DNA of 64,000 nt, from assembly GCF_030812595.1 (NCBI RefSeq), contig NZ_JAUSSZ010000016.1:30885-94884 (forward strand), read 5' to 3'. The notes below the pieces were generated by a model. That model was not told where the DNA came from. It saw nothing but the letters and a program-made list of their open reading frames with translations, and did no database searches. Both the position numbers and the translations under genes were made by a program. Of the stretch, positions 42,071-51,173 are shown one piece after another; positions within the stretch are counted from its first letter, which is position 1, and the number at the start of each line of letters is the position of its first letter. This stretch comes from Arthrobacter bambusae (GTDB lineage: Bacteria > Actinomycetota > Actinomycetes > Actinomycetales > Micrococcaceae).

Positions 42071-43468
42071 CTACACCGACTGCGGGACGATCCGTACCAT
42101 CCGGCGTCGATCCCTCACGTTCACTTTGAGCCGCAACGCGGACTTCCGGGCGAGCACGACGGCGACCGTCGCCGCTGCCAGCGCCGGCACCCCGCCTGCG
42201 ACCAAAAGCGCGGCGTGCGGGTTGAGGTGCTCGGCAAGCCAGCCCATCATGGGTCCGCCGACGGCCTGGCCACCGATGAGCACCATGATGTAGAGGCTCA
42301 TGACCCGGCCGCGGATGCTCATGTTGGCACTTACCTGGACCAACTGATTGGCGGCGGTCAGGAACATGAGGCACGAGAATCCGGAAAGGACCATGGCCCC
42401 GGCGAGCCACACCATGGCCGGCGCCAACGCGGCCAAGCACAGCATCAAGCCGTACATCCCTGCGCACAGCACCACCGAGCGAAGGCGCAATTGCCGGCGG
42501 CGGGCCGAAGTGATCGCTCCGGCAAGCGCACCAAGGGCAACCATGGCGTTGAGCAAGCCGTATCCGCCGGCGCCCGCATGGTAAACGTTGTCCGCGAAGG
42601 CGGCGAGGAGCACCGGCAGGCTCATCGCGAAGACCGCGACAAAACCGGCCATGAGCCACGGCCAGTAGATGGTCGGCTTGCTGAGGGCGTACCGGAGGCC
42701 TTCCTGCAGCATTCCCTTGCGTTTTGGCACAGGCGTGCTGACATGAAGTTCGTTCTTGCGCAGCATCAAGAGCATGGTGACGGTTGAGCAGCAGGCCACC
42801 GCGTTCGCTGCGAAGGCCCAGCCTGCACCGACGGCGGTCAGCAGCACGCCGGCCAGGGCGGGACCAATCAGGCCACCGAGCTGGAAGATGGTGGAGTTGA
42901 CGCTGATGGCATTGCGCAGGTATTTCGGTCCTACGAGCTCGTTGACGAAGACCTGCCTAGCGGGCTGGTCGAGGACCGTCACGAGGCCCAGGACAAGCGC
43001 GATCACATAGACGTGCCACACCTCGATGCGGTGGCTCAGCGCCAATATGGCAAGGATAGCCGCCAAGCAGGCCGCGACACTTTGGCACACAATGAGGATG
43101 CGTCGCTTGGGGAAGCGGTCCGCCATCATGCCGCCCCAGGGACCCAGGAACAGCGACGGGGTGAACTGCAACGCCACGGTTATTCCGACGGCGGTGACGG
43201 AGCCCGAGAGCTGGAGTACCAACCAGTCCTGGGCGATCCTCTGCATCCAGAGTGCGATGACGGCCACGAAGTGGCCCGTGGCGAAGATCCGGAAGTTGGG
43301 GACCTTGAGGGAAATGAAGGTGTGCCGCCAGGGCAGCCGTTCGCTGACGACGGCGATTGGCTGGGTGACGGTGTCCGGCTCTGCAGCGCGTGAAATTCGG
43401 CTGCTTGCGGCGAGTGAATCGATGGCGGGTTGGCTGACGTTTGCCGCTGCGGGCGGTGGGGGTGCCAA
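42071..43468 (-). CDS. MFS transporter (MFS_3/EntS-like drug or siderophore exporter)
   Basis: The 465-residue protein has a 45-residue polar N-terminal extension and twelve membrane helices. Characteristic parts are SLKVPNFRIFATGHFVAVIALWMQRIAQDWLVLQLSGS, the MFS loop GGMMADRFPKRRILI, and TVLDQPARQVFVNELVGP, all marks of the MFS_3 group of efflux pumps. The frame starts with TTG at 43468 behind GAGGA. It is divergent from a LysR gene, with a 150-bp gap, so expression may depend on that regulator. Confidence 0.88.
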   Translation of the reverse strand: MAPPPPAAANVSQPAIDSLAASSRISRAAEPDTVTQPIAVVSERLPWRHTFISLKVPNFRIFATGHFVAVIALWMQRIAQDWLVLQLSGSVTAVGITVALQFTPSLFLGPWGGMMADRFPKRRILIVCQSVAACLAAILAILALSHRIEVWHVYVIALVLGLVTVLDQPARQVFVNELVGPKYLRNAISVNSTIFQLGGLIGPALAGVLLTAVGAGWAFAANAVACCSTVTMLLMLRKNELHVSTPVPKRKGMLQEGLRYALSKPTIYWPWLMAGFVAVFAMSLPVLLAAFADNVYHAGAGGYGLLNAMVALGALAGAITSARRRQLRLRSVVLCAGMYGLMLCLAALAPAMVWLAGAMVLSGFSCLMFLTAANQLVQVSANMSIRGRVMSLYIMVLIGGQAVGGPMMGWLAEHLNPHAALLVAGGVPALAAATVAVVLARKSALRLKVNVRDRRRMVRIVPQSV

Positions 43469-43559
43469 AAGTAGTCCTCGGATAGGCGTTTCGCTGGGAT
43501 GGCTTTAACGCTAGGGTTGGCCGCGGTGATTATGGTAGTGAATTGCCTGTATAACTAGC

Positions 43560-43574
43560 ATTGCGAAGTGCAAT
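43560..43574. promoter_or_regulatory. LysR-type operator candidate (T-N11-A palindrome)
   Basis: ATTGC-GAAGT-GCAAT is a perfect 5-bp inverted repeat around five bases. It contains the T-N11-A pattern recognised by LysR-type regulators and is centrally placed in the gap between the divergent mfs and lysR genes. Confidence 0.6.
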
Positions 43575-43618
43575 ACACTGCCGGGAGCAGTGGTGACCGT
43601 ACCCCATCAAGGAGCCCC

Positions 43619-44473
43619 GTGTTCGAACCAGTGCAGCTGCGGTCTTTCCTGGCAGTGGCCGAGACTTTGAGTTTCACGAAGGCAGCCGAGCGCCTCGGCT
43701 TGGCCCAGCCCACGGTCAGCCAGCACGTGAGGAAGCTGGAGGCGGCGGCCAAACGGGCGCTCGTAGCGCGTGACACCCGGGACGTTCGGCTCACGGACAA
43801 CGGCGACGCCATGGCGGGCTTTGCCCGCAACATCCTCTCCGCGCATGATTCCGCAGCCAGGTACTTTTCCGGCTCCGCGATGCGCGGCCGGCTGCGATTC
43901 GGAACCGCCGACGATCTCGCCATTACGGGCTTGCCTCGGATCCTGCGCGAGTTCCGGCAACTCTATCCGCAGATCAACCTGGAACTCACCGTCAGCCAGA
44001 GTGACCAGCTCTACAAGCGCGTCAACGCCGGCCAATTGGATCTCGTGTTTGTGAAGTGGGTGGGTGAAGCGAAGGACGGCACCGTCGTCCGGCACGACAA
44101 GTTTGCCTGGGTGGGCGTCGAACAGACGGTGCTGGATCCCGCCGGACCCGTGCCACTGATCTGCTATCCGGCCCCGAGCGTCAGCCGGAAACTGGCCATC
44201 GACGCCCTGGAGGCCAAGGGCCGCACGTGGCGCGTCACCTGCTCGACCAAGCAGATCGCCGGCGTCTTGGCAGCAGTGCGCGCGGGCATCGGCGTCGCTG
44301 TCATGCCGTCATCGCTCGTTCCAGAGGATCTCGCAGTGATCACCAAACGCTTTGACCTCCCGCCCGTGGGTGACGTGGACTTCACCCTGATCCGCAACCC
44401 TTTGGCGAACGCCGAGGTTGTGGATGCACTGACGCAAGCAATCATCGGCAGAACGCTCAACAAGCAGGGCTAA
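43619..44473 (+). CDS. LysR family transcriptional regulator
   Basis: The 284-residue protein begins with the LysR helix-turn-helix (FEPVQLRSFLAVAETLSFTKAAERLGLAQPTVSQHVRKLE) and continues with a periplasmic-binding-like effector domain (LRFGTADDLAITGLPRILREFRQLYPQINLELTV). The GTG start at 43619 has AAGGAG just upstream. The divergent exporter gene is the likely target. Effector unknown. Confidence 0.93.
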   Translation: MFEPVQLRSFLAVAETLSFTKAAERLGLAQPTVSQHVRKLEAAAKRALVARDTRDVRLTDNGDAMAGFARNILSAHDSAARYFSGSAMRGRLRFGTADDLAITGLPRILREFRQLYPQINLELTVSQSDQLYKRVNAGQLDLVFVKWVGEAKDGTVVRHDKFAWVGVEQTVLDPAGPVPLICYPAPSVSRKLAIDALEAKGRTWRVTCSTKQIAGVLAAVRAGIGVAVMPSSLVPEDLAVITKRFDLPPVGDVDFTLIRNPLANAEVVDALTQAIIGRTLNKQG

Positions 44474-44534
44474 CGAGCGCTTGTGTCAAGCATCACCCGG
44501 CGATCAGATGCCCACGCGCTAAACTTGTCACGTT

Positions 44535-44963
44535 ATGAACCGCACAATGTTTAAGTCCAAGATCCACCGTGCCACGGTGACCCATGCCGATCTGCACTAC
44601 GTAGGCTCAGTGACGGTCGACCTGGATCTGCTGGACGCCGCGGACATTCTCCCCGGCGAGCTCGTCTCCATTGTCGACGTAACCAACGGCGCGCGCCTGG
44701 AGACTTACACCATCGCCGGCGAACGCGGCTCCGGCGTCATCGGCATCAACGGTGCCGCAGCGCACCTGGTGCACGTGGGTGACGTCGTCATCCTCATCAC
44801 CTATGCGGACATGACCGCCGACGAGGCCAAGGCCTACCAGCCCAAGGTTGTCCATGTGGACAGGGCCAACAAGATCCTCCAGCTCGGCAGCGATCCCGCC
44901 GAAGGCGTCACGCCGGGCATTATGCGCCCGCCGCACGCCCTCAACAACGCAGAGCTGAACTAG
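44535..44963 (+). CDS. panD: aspartate 1-decarboxylase (pyruvoyl enzyme)
   Basis: The 142-residue proenzyme has the self-processing site GSVTVD in DLHYVGSVTVDLDLL: cleavage between Gly24 and Ser25 produces the pyruvoyl group. MFKSKIHRATVTHADL is the family start, and NGAAAHLVHVGDVVILITYA matches the substrate-proximal region. It makes beta-alanine from aspartate for pantothenate and CoA. It stands alone, not with panBC. Confidence 0.95.
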   Translation: MNRTMFKSKIHRATVTHADLHYVGSVTVDLDLLDAADILPGELVSIVDVTNGARLETYTIAGERGSGVIGINGAAAHLVHVGDVVILITYADMTADEAKAYQPKVVHVDRANKILQLGSDPAEGVTPGIMRPPHALNNAELN

Positions 44964-45108
44964 TTTCCCCGCCTCCCCTGGGGCATGCTACCTTCGCGGT
45001 CCACATGGCGGAACATGCCGCCGTCGGGCCTTGTAGGCGAATAAAGCTGATTTAGGCTGGGACTGTGAACCCACGCCGCCCCGCGCCCGTCCCCCCTCGG
45101 ATGCAGTA

Positions 45109-46035
45109 GTGCTGGGCGTGCTCTCGGGGTTCTTCGTGGTGTGGGCCATCATTCTGGTGGGCATGTTCGTCGGCAAGCGCGGGATCCTGGGCGAGAATGC
45201 GCGTTCGGTCCTCAGCGGCCTGACTTTCTTCGTCGCAAGCCCCGCGCTCCTTTTTGAAACGCTGAGCAAGGCCCATCTCCGCGACATCTTCGCCGCTCCG
45301 CTCCTGGTCACGGCGGTGGGTGCCTTGGTCACGGGCGCCTTGTTCTTCGTCATCGTGAAGTTCTGGCTGAGACGGACATTGCCCGAATCACTCATGTCCT
45401 CCATGAGTGCTTCCTTGGCCAACTCAGCGAACCTCGGCATCCCTATCGCGGTCTTCGTCCTGGGCGATGCGAGCTATGTGGCACCGCTGCTGATCTTCCA
45501 GCTCGCGTTCTTCACGCCCATGTACCTGATGGCGCTCGATGCCAGCACGAGCGCCCATCGCACCACTCCCCTGCGGTTCGCCTTGATGATCGTCCGGAAC
45601 CCGATGATCGTGGGATCGGCCTTGGGCCTGGTGGTCGCCGGAACGGGACGGCAAGTGCCCTCGCTCATCATGGATCCGATCCATTTGATCGGCGGAGCCG
45701 CCATTCCCGCGATGCTGATGGCTTTCGGGATGAGCTTGAACGGCTCGCGTCCCTTGCAGAAGGACACGGGCCGCCGGGCGGACGCGCTCCTGGCCAGCGG
45801 CTTCAAGCTGTTTGTCCATCCCACCATGGCGTACCTGTTCGCCCGCTTCGCGTTGGGCCTGGAGGCGCATGCCTTATTCGCCGCGGTGGTCACGGCGGCC
45901 CTGCCGACCGCGCAGAACGTGTTTGTAGCTGCGAGCCGCTACAACACGGGAATCACCGTGGCCAAGGACACGGTCCTGATCACTACGGTGGTGGCGGTGC
46001 CCGCAATGATCGCCGTGGCACTTCTGCTCACCTAG
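45109..46035 (+). CDS. AEC (auxin efflux carrier) family transporter
   Basis: The 308-residue protein has about ten membrane helices with the AEC halves: FVVWAIILVGMFVGKRGILGENA, LSGLTFFVASPALLF and MSASLANSANLGIPIAVFVLGD in the first, and AAIPAMLMAFGMSLNG plus TAALPTAQNVFVAASRYN in the second. The NxxxxGxP crossover motif is present. Members move malate, other organic acids or auxin-like anions; no context reveals the substrate. The GTG start has no clear ribosome site. A 145-bp gap with no notable feature other than a small inverted repeat separates it from panD. Confidence 0.87.
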   Translation: MLGVLSGFFVVWAIILVGMFVGKRGILGENARSVLSGLTFFVASPALLFETLSKAHLRDIFAAPLLVTAVGALVTGALFFVIVKFWLRRTLPESLMSSMSASLANSANLGIPIAVFVLGDASYVAPLLIFQLAFFTPMYLMALDASTSAHRTTPLRFALMIVRNPMIVGSALGLVVAGTGRQVPSLIMDPIHLIGGAAIPAMLMAFGMSLNGSRPLQKDTGRRADALLASGFKLFVHPTMAYLFARFALGLEAHALFAAVVTAALPTAQNVFVAASRYNTGITVAKDTVLITTVVAVPAMIAVALLLT

Positions 46036-46061
46036 GCGGCCCCTGCCCAACCAGCTCGCGC

Positions 46062-48701
46062 CTACTCCTCGTCAATCGAGTCCAGGTACCTATCCAGCAA
46101 CTGCGCGCAGCGGATGAACCCCAAGTGCGAATATGCCTGCGGATGGTTTCCCAAATGGGTCTCCGTGCCGGGGTCGAACTCCTCCGGAAGCAGCCCTGTC
46201 GGGCCGAAGAGCGCCACGAGCTGGTTGAACAGCTCCAGCGCGTCGTCCAGCCTGCCCACGGCAAGGTACGCCTCAATCAGCCAGGTGGTGCAGATGTGGA
46301 ACCCGCCCTCCAAACCCGGCAGGCCGTCGTCGTACCTGTAACGGAACACCGTGGGACCCACCCGCAATTCCCGCTCGACGGCGGTGACGGTGTCCAGGAA
46401 ACGCTGGTCGCGGACATCCAGCAGGCCGGAAAGTCCGATGTGCAACACCGCGGCGTCCAGGTCAGGGCTGTCGTAGGCCACGGTGTACGAGCTCGCGGTT
46501 TCGTCCCAGCCCTCGCGGAGGACCTCCGCGCGGATGACGTTGGCCGTTTCCTCCCACTCGGGCCCAATGGGGCAGCGGAACCGGACGGCCGTCTGCATGG
46601 CCCGGTCCAGGGTCACCCAACACATCACCTTGGTGTAGATGTGGTGCCGCGGCGCCCGCCGGGCTTCCCAGATACCATGGTCGGGTTCGTGCCAGCGGGC
46701 CAGCACGGCCGAGGCCATTTGTTCCATGAGCTTCCAGTGCTCGTCCGGCAAGGTTCCTCGGCGTTCGCCGAGGGCCTGGATGAGCCCGGCGATCGGCCCG
46801 AAGACGTCCAACTGAACTTGGTGGTCGGCGGCGTTCCCGATCCGCACGGGCCGCGAGCCGGCGTAACCGGGCAGGCTCTCGATAGTGGCTTCCGTGGACA
46901 ACGGTGAGCCGGTGACGGAGTACAGGGGGTGCAGCCATTCCGGCCCGGGCGCGTTCTCGAGGATGCGTCCCAGCCAGCGGAGGAACCCTTCTGCCTCCTC
47001 GGTGGAGCCCAGATCCACGAGCGCATTGACCGTCATGGAGCCGTCACGCAGCCAGCAGTAGCGGTAGTCCCAATTGCGGGTGCCGCCAATCCCTTCGGGG
47101 AGCGACGTGGTTGGCGCCGCGAGGACAGCCCCGGTGGGCTCGTGCACCAGCGCCTTCAGGACCAGTGCCGAACGGCGTACCAAGGACGGTTTCATGTCGG
47201 GCAGTTCCAGCCCACGGACCCATTGCCGCGATTGGTGCGCGACGGCGGCCCTCCGGACGAGCTCTCCCGCCGGGTCCGGCGTCGTCGGCTCAGTGTCTCC
47301 GCACCTCAGGTTCAGGACTACAGGACCGTACGAGAGACTGACTTCCGCGGTGGCGGTGCCGTGCTTGCCGTCGCTCGTGACCGTGAAGGAGACTCCGGGA
47401 GCGAAAAGGATGATGGGATCCGATGTCCCCACGACGTGCAGCTCTTCGCCGCGGACTTCCATGTTGAACGGGGCGTTGGCGTAGTCCGGCCGCGGCGCGA
47501 ACACAATCCGCGCGCTGCCGGTTCCGGACAGGACACGGACCAGGCTGGTGATACCGTCCGGCGCAGGCTCAAGATAGTCGGTGACCGTGACGTCCGCCCA
47601 ACGGGTCTCCACGATCATGGTGTTGTCCACATAGCGCTGGCCGAGCACCTTCGACGTCTTGACCGGTTCCACACTGAAGTGGCCGGCCGGATCGCCACCG
47701 AGGATGTGTGCAAACAAGGAACCGGAATCCGGGAGCGGATGGCTCATCCAGCAGATCTTGGCTTCCGGAGTGAGCAGCGCCGTCGAGGTACCGTTGCCGA
47801 TCATCGAATGCCGCTCCAGCCCCACTGCGTCCTCGCCAAACAGCCACGCGCGGCGCAACTCGAACAGGATGGCCAGCACCTTGGCGAAGGATTCCGGGTC
47901 CGGCAAGCGGTGGCGCGCAGCGGTCTCCCCGTCTCCGATGTGCAGGCCAAGATCCGGGCCGCGCAAGGTGGCGATTGCGAGCTCATCGCTCTCCGCGTCG
48001 CCGGCAAACAGGGCCGCGCTGGCCCCCAACTGTGTGCGCAGATGCTCCAAGGCGGCGTCTTTGGAGGGCTCCACGATGGACAGGTCCAGGACCGATCCGT
48101 CCACAATGAAAAACATGCCCAGCTCACGGGCGATCTGGTGCGCCTCGCGCGTCACCCGGGCGACGACGGCGGGTGTGGCCGGCCTGGTGTGGATGGCCAC
48201 CGCCACGGGCTTGCGCTCGATGCTGATGCCCTTTTCGAAACCGATCGACTCGTTGAGGGCGGTGGCTGCCTGTTGAAGGACGGCTTCTGTGGCCATCGAG
48301 ATGCCGTACGCATAGGTCATATCGAACTCAGCGCCGTGCGAACCTACGAGGTGGACTTCCGCAGGCAGTCTTGACACCGCGGCAAGATCCCGCAGGGACC
48401 TGCCGGAGATGACGGCCGCATGCGTGTTTGGCAGTGCCGCGAGTGCGCGGAGCGCGACGGCGGCACTCCCCAGGGGGAGCGTCTCAGTGGATACGCCTTC
48501 CGCAGCGCACAGGGTTCCACCGTAGTTGCAGGCCACCAGCAGGCCAGGAGTCCGGGCCAGCATCCTCAGCTCTGCGAGCAGCTCCGGCGTGATTCCATCG
48601 TGGGCTGCCTCGGATTGGACGACGGTCCGCAGAAGGCCCAACGGAAGCGATTTTGTCAGCAGCGCGCTATCGGCCACGGACAAATTGAGCGGAGTAGCCA
48701 T
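46062..48701 (-). CDS. GH15 (trehalase-like) hydrolase with degenerate trehalose-phosphatase domain
   Basis: This 879-residue protein combines an N-terminal HAD domain of the OtsB type (residues about 20-290) with a C-terminal GH15 domain (about 300-879). The GH15 part has GGTRNWDYRYCWLRDGSMTVNAL, GLEGGFHICTTWLIEAYL and LPEEFDPGTETHLGNHPQAYSH, the arrangement of actinobacterial alpha,alpha-trehalases. The HAD part keeps SGRS (99-102), GSHGAE (120-125), K214 and GDAESDE (234-240), but motif I reads CNYGGT (58-63), not DxDGT: the nucleophile Asp and the second Asp are lost. It is therefore probably inactive as a phosphatase and may bind trehalose 6-phosphate. The ATG at 48701 was selected as the domain start. 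Confidence 0.85.
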   Translation of the reverse strand: MATPLNLSVADSALLTKSLPLGLLRTVVQSEAAHDGITPELLAELRMLARTPGLLVACNYGGTLCAAEGVSTETLPLGSAAVALRALAALPNTHAAVISGRSLRDLAAVSRLPAEVHLVGSHGAEFDMTYAYGISMATEAVLQQAATALNESIGFEKGISIERKPVAVAIHTRPATPAVVARVTREAHQIARELGMFFIVDGSVLDLSIVEPSKDAALEHLRTQLGASAALFAGDAESDELAIATLRGPDLGLHIGDGETAARHRLPDPESFAKVLAILFELRRAWLFGEDAVGLERHSMIGNGTSTALLTPEAKICWMSHPLPDSGSLFAHILGGDPAGHFSVEPVKTSKVLGQRYVDNTMIVETRWADVTVTDYLEPAPDGITSLVRVLSGTGSARIVFAPRPDYANAPFNMEVRGEELHVVGTSDPIILFAPGVSFTVTSDGKHGTATAEVSLSYGPVVLNLRCGDTEPTTPDPAGELVRRAAVAHQSRQWVRGLELPDMKPSLVRRSALVLKALVHEPTGAVLAAPTTSLPEGIGGTRNWDYRYCWLRDGSMTVNALVDLGSTEEAEGFLRWLGRILENAPGPEWLHPLYSVTGSPLSTEATIESLPGYAGSRPVRIGNAADHQVQLDVFGPIAGLIQALGERRGTLPDEHWKLMEQMASAVLARWHEPDHGIWEARRAPRHHIYTKVMCWVTLDRAMQTAVRFRCPIGPEWEETANVIRAEVLREGWDETASSYTVAYDSPDLDAAVLHIGLSGLLDVRDQRFLDTVTAVERELRVGPTVFRYRYDDGLPGLEGGFHICTTWLIEAYLAVGRLDDALELFNQLVALFGPTGLLPEEFDPGTETHLGNHPQAYSHLGFIRCAQLLDRYLDSIDEE

Positions 48702-48825
48702 GGGGAGGATCCTTCCAGGGTGGATTCGTCCAGTTTCCGCTCCAGGAGTTTCGCCTCCATGACCCGCGTATTGCAGGGGTGTAACGAGTTTGCCTTGCCA
48801 GGGGCACGCCGCCCGGCGGTTGAAG

Positions 48826-49815
48826 CTATACCCGGGTGAGGCCCGCGGCTTCCGCCACCAGCTCCACGGAACGCAGCCGCTGCTCCGTGCCCGTGCTCTG
48901 GTGGGCAATGATCAGTTCGTCGGCGTCGGCGTGGCGGGTGAACTCCTCGAGATAATCGCGCACCGCCGCCGGCGTCCCCACGGCCGAGTACTTCATCATT
49001 TGCGCGAGGTGCTGCCCTTGGGGCGAGTCGAGAATGAGGTCCGCCTCGGCGTCGGTGAACTCGCGTCCGCCGCCCAGGAAGAAGGAGACGCGCTCCCGCT
49101 TGACCGAAAGGAAGATCCGTTGGGCTTCGGCCGCTGAATCCGCGGCCACGGCGTTGACACCCGCGATCACGTACGGCTCCTGCAACTGCTCGGACGGCTT
49201 GAACTCGCGACGGTAGGCGGCAACGGCGTCCTGCAGCGCGTTGGGTGCGAAATGCGATGCAAAGGCGTAGGGCAGACCGAGCTGCGCCGCCAGATGCGCT
49301 CCAAACAGGGAGGATCCGAGGATATAGAGCGGAACGTTGGTGCCCTTGCCCGGCGTCGCTTCGACCCCTTGGATCCGCGTGTGTCCGGTGAGGTAGCCCT
49401 GCAACTCCAGCACGTCCTGCGGGAAGGTGTCCGCAGCCATGGGATCGCGGCGGAGTGCGCGCATCGTGTTCTGGTCGCTGCCGGGCGCCCGCCCCAGGCC
49501 GAGATCGATGCGGCCGGGGTGCAGCGTCTCAAGGGTGCCGAACTGCTCCGCGATGGTGAGCGGCGAGTGATTGGGCAGCATGACGCCGCCGGCGCCTAGC
49601 CGGATGCTGCTCGTGTTGGCCGCGATATGGGCAATCAGCACGCTCGTGGCCGAGGACGCGATTGAGCGCATGTTGTGGTGCTCGGCGTACCAGATCCGAC
49701 GGTAGCCGAGCCGTTCGGCCCGTTGCGCCATCGCGACGCTCCCGGCGAAGCTCTCCGCCGCCGTCTGGCCTTTGCCGATAACTGCCAGGTCGAGGATGGA
49801 GAGGGGAACAGTCAC
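48826..49815 (-). CDS. LLM-class (luciferase-like) flavin-dependent oxidoreductase
   Basis: The 329-residue protein shows the luciferase-like monooxygenase pattern: LDLAVIGKGQTAAESFAGSV, RRIWYAEHHNMRSIASSA, LGAGGVMLPNHSPLTIAEQFGTLETLHPGRIDLGLGRAPG and later YFLASHFAPNAL-type strand. Enzymes of this TIM-barrel class use F420 or FMN; the form with 'HHN' and 'RAPGSD' is the FMN-type group 1. Substrate unknown. It is followed by a SnoaL-like gene in the same direction 110 bp upstream. Confidence 0.9.
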   Translation of the reverse strand: MTVPLSILDLAVIGKGQTAAESFAGSVAMAQRAERLGYRRIWYAEHHNMRSIASSATSVLIAHIAANTSSIRLGAGGVMLPNHSPLTIAEQFGTLETLHPGRIDLGLGRAPGSDQNTMRALRRDPMAADTFPQDVLELQGYLTGHTRIQGVEATPGKGTNVPLYILGSSLFGAHLAAQLGLPYAFASHFAPNALQDAVAAYRREFKPSEQLQEPYVIAGVNAVAADSAAEAQRIFLSVKRERVSFFLGGGREFTDAEADLILDSPQGQHLAQMMKYSAVGTPAAVRDYLEEFTRHADADELIIAHQSTGTEQRLRSVELVAEAAGLTRV

Positions 49816-49925
49816 GTGATGCCGGCCTTTCGAAGGTGGTTTCGTTCAAGGGGCCGGTTTCCGGCCACTCTTGCGACAACGACGGCGGCGCCCGGCTTAT
49901 TTCTCGCGCTCGCGTGGGTTCCGTC

Positions 49926-50354
49926 TCAGCTCGTGAAGATGCCCTTGCCGGTCTCCATGTCGATGGGCAAGGAGGAATGCTCGTGGGAGATCTTCCAGGC
50001 GCCGTCCTTCTTCTCAAGGCAAATGGTGAAGCGGTTGGTCATTGCGCGCAGCCGTTCGCCTTGAGGCGAGATCCCAGCGAAGGTCACGGCTGCATGCCCG
50101 AAAGCCACGTCCTCCCCCGCGACGGACTGGACATCGTTGAACTCGACCTCGACGCGCTCATCGCCCAGCGAAGAGAACCATTCCCCGGTCATCGACCGCC
50201 AAGCCTCGATTCCCGTGTACTGCCATTGTCCCCACGAATCGTAGATGTGGACGTTGTCGTCATAGAGGGCCGTGAATGCGTCCACGTCCTTCGCGTGGAC
50301 GGCAGCTGCGTAGGAATCCAGTGCCTGATGGACCGGGGTTTGCTCGTTGCCCAC
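49926..50354 (-). CDS. SnoaL/ketosteroid-isomerase-like (NTF2 fold) protein
   Basis: The 142-residue protein has the NTF2-fold order helix-strand-sheet: TPVHQALDSYAAAVHAKDVDAFTALYDDNVHIYDSWGQ, then WRSMTGEWFSSLG, and the C-terminal sheet with AMTNRFTICLEKKDGAWKISHEHSS. DUF4440/SnoaL_3 members are isomerases, hydrolases or stress proteins; no function can be given here. The GTG start at 50354 has AGGAG at the correct distance. Confidence 0.87.
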   Translation of the reverse strand: MGNEQTPVHQALDSYAAAVHAKDVDAFTALYDDNVHIYDSWGQWQYTGIEAWRSMTGEWFSSLGDERVEVEFNDVQSVAGEDVAFGHAAVTFAGISPQGERLRAMTNRFTICLEKKDGAWKISHEHSSLPIDMETGKGIFTS

Positions 50355-50472
50355 GAAAATCTCCTCACGTGTTGGCGGTTGTGTGTGGGAAGCCTACACT
50401 GCGGCTTGGCTCCCCCTCTCCCCACGGTCGGTGAGAGTGGCCGCCGTGTAGGGGTAGCAGGGTGATCGCATT

Positions 50473-51015
50473 TCAATCGTGCAGGATCACTTGGTAGAGG
50501 TTGTGGTCTTGCCATTTTCCAGCAATGTGCAGGTACCGCGGCGCCGTGCCGATCTGCTGGAACCCGGCCTTTAGCAGCACCCGCTGCGAAGCACCATTAT
50601 GGAGAAGGGTGCTCGCCTCGATCCGGTGCAGTCCGAGTTCGCCGCGCGCCATTTCGACTATCGCGTGGACGGCCGCGGACGCCAGTCCACGGCCCGCATA
50701 ATCGCTGTCCACCCAGTAACCGAGCCCCGCGCTCTGGAAGGGTCCGCGGACGATTCCGGCGAGATTGAATCGACCCACGAGCCGGTCGCCGTCGAACAGG
50801 CCAAGCGGATACGCCTCCCCGGCCTGATGGGCGACGAGTCGGTTGGCTATGTCGGCAGCCTGCCATTTTTCAGTGAAATACTCCTCGGGCCGCATTGGCT
50901 CCCAAGGCGAAAGGTACGCCCGGTTGCGCACATATGCGGTGGCGAGCGCTGCCGCGTCACCGACGCGCAACACACGCATGCTGACGCTCTCACTCAGTTG
51001 GCGTGGTTCGATCAT
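50473..51015 (-). CDS. RimJ/RimL-type N-acetyltransferase (GNAT)
   Basis: The 180-residue protein has the RimJ/RimL order: LRVGDAAALATAYVRNRAYLSPWEP, then LVGRFNLAGIVRGPFQSAGLGYWVDSDYAGRGLASAAVHAIVEMA for acetyl-CoA binding, and LHRIEASTLLHNGASQRVLLKAGFQQIGTA. These enzymes acetylate protein N-termini or small amines. It lies 158 bp from the divergent plcC-like gene; nothing else was recognised in that gap. Confidence 0.9.
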   Translation of the reverse strand: MIEPRQLSESVSMRVLRVGDAAALATAYVRNRAYLSPWEPMRPEEYFTEKWQAADIANRLVAHQAGEAYPLGLFDGDRLVGRFNLAGIVRGPFQSAGLGYWVDSDYAGRGLASAAVHAIVEMARGELGLHRIEASTLLHNGASQRVLLKAGFQQIGTAPRYLHIAGKWQDHNLYQVILHD

Positions 51016-51173
51016 CGGTCAACACTAGACCAGATCGCCGGATCCATCAGGCTGTGGGCGGTTCCACGCGGTGGGTCCCGTCCAGAGTTCACCGGGTCGA
51101 TACCGGTACTTTACTTCGCGCTGGGAGACTGCGTCGGGGGAACGCCAGCAAAATCAAGTATGAGGAGCCGTTC

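Noticed and set aside
41919..42659. A minus-strand frame running through tRNA-Gly
   Set aside because: It overlaps the tRNA, its terminator and the MFS gene in another frame; not coding.
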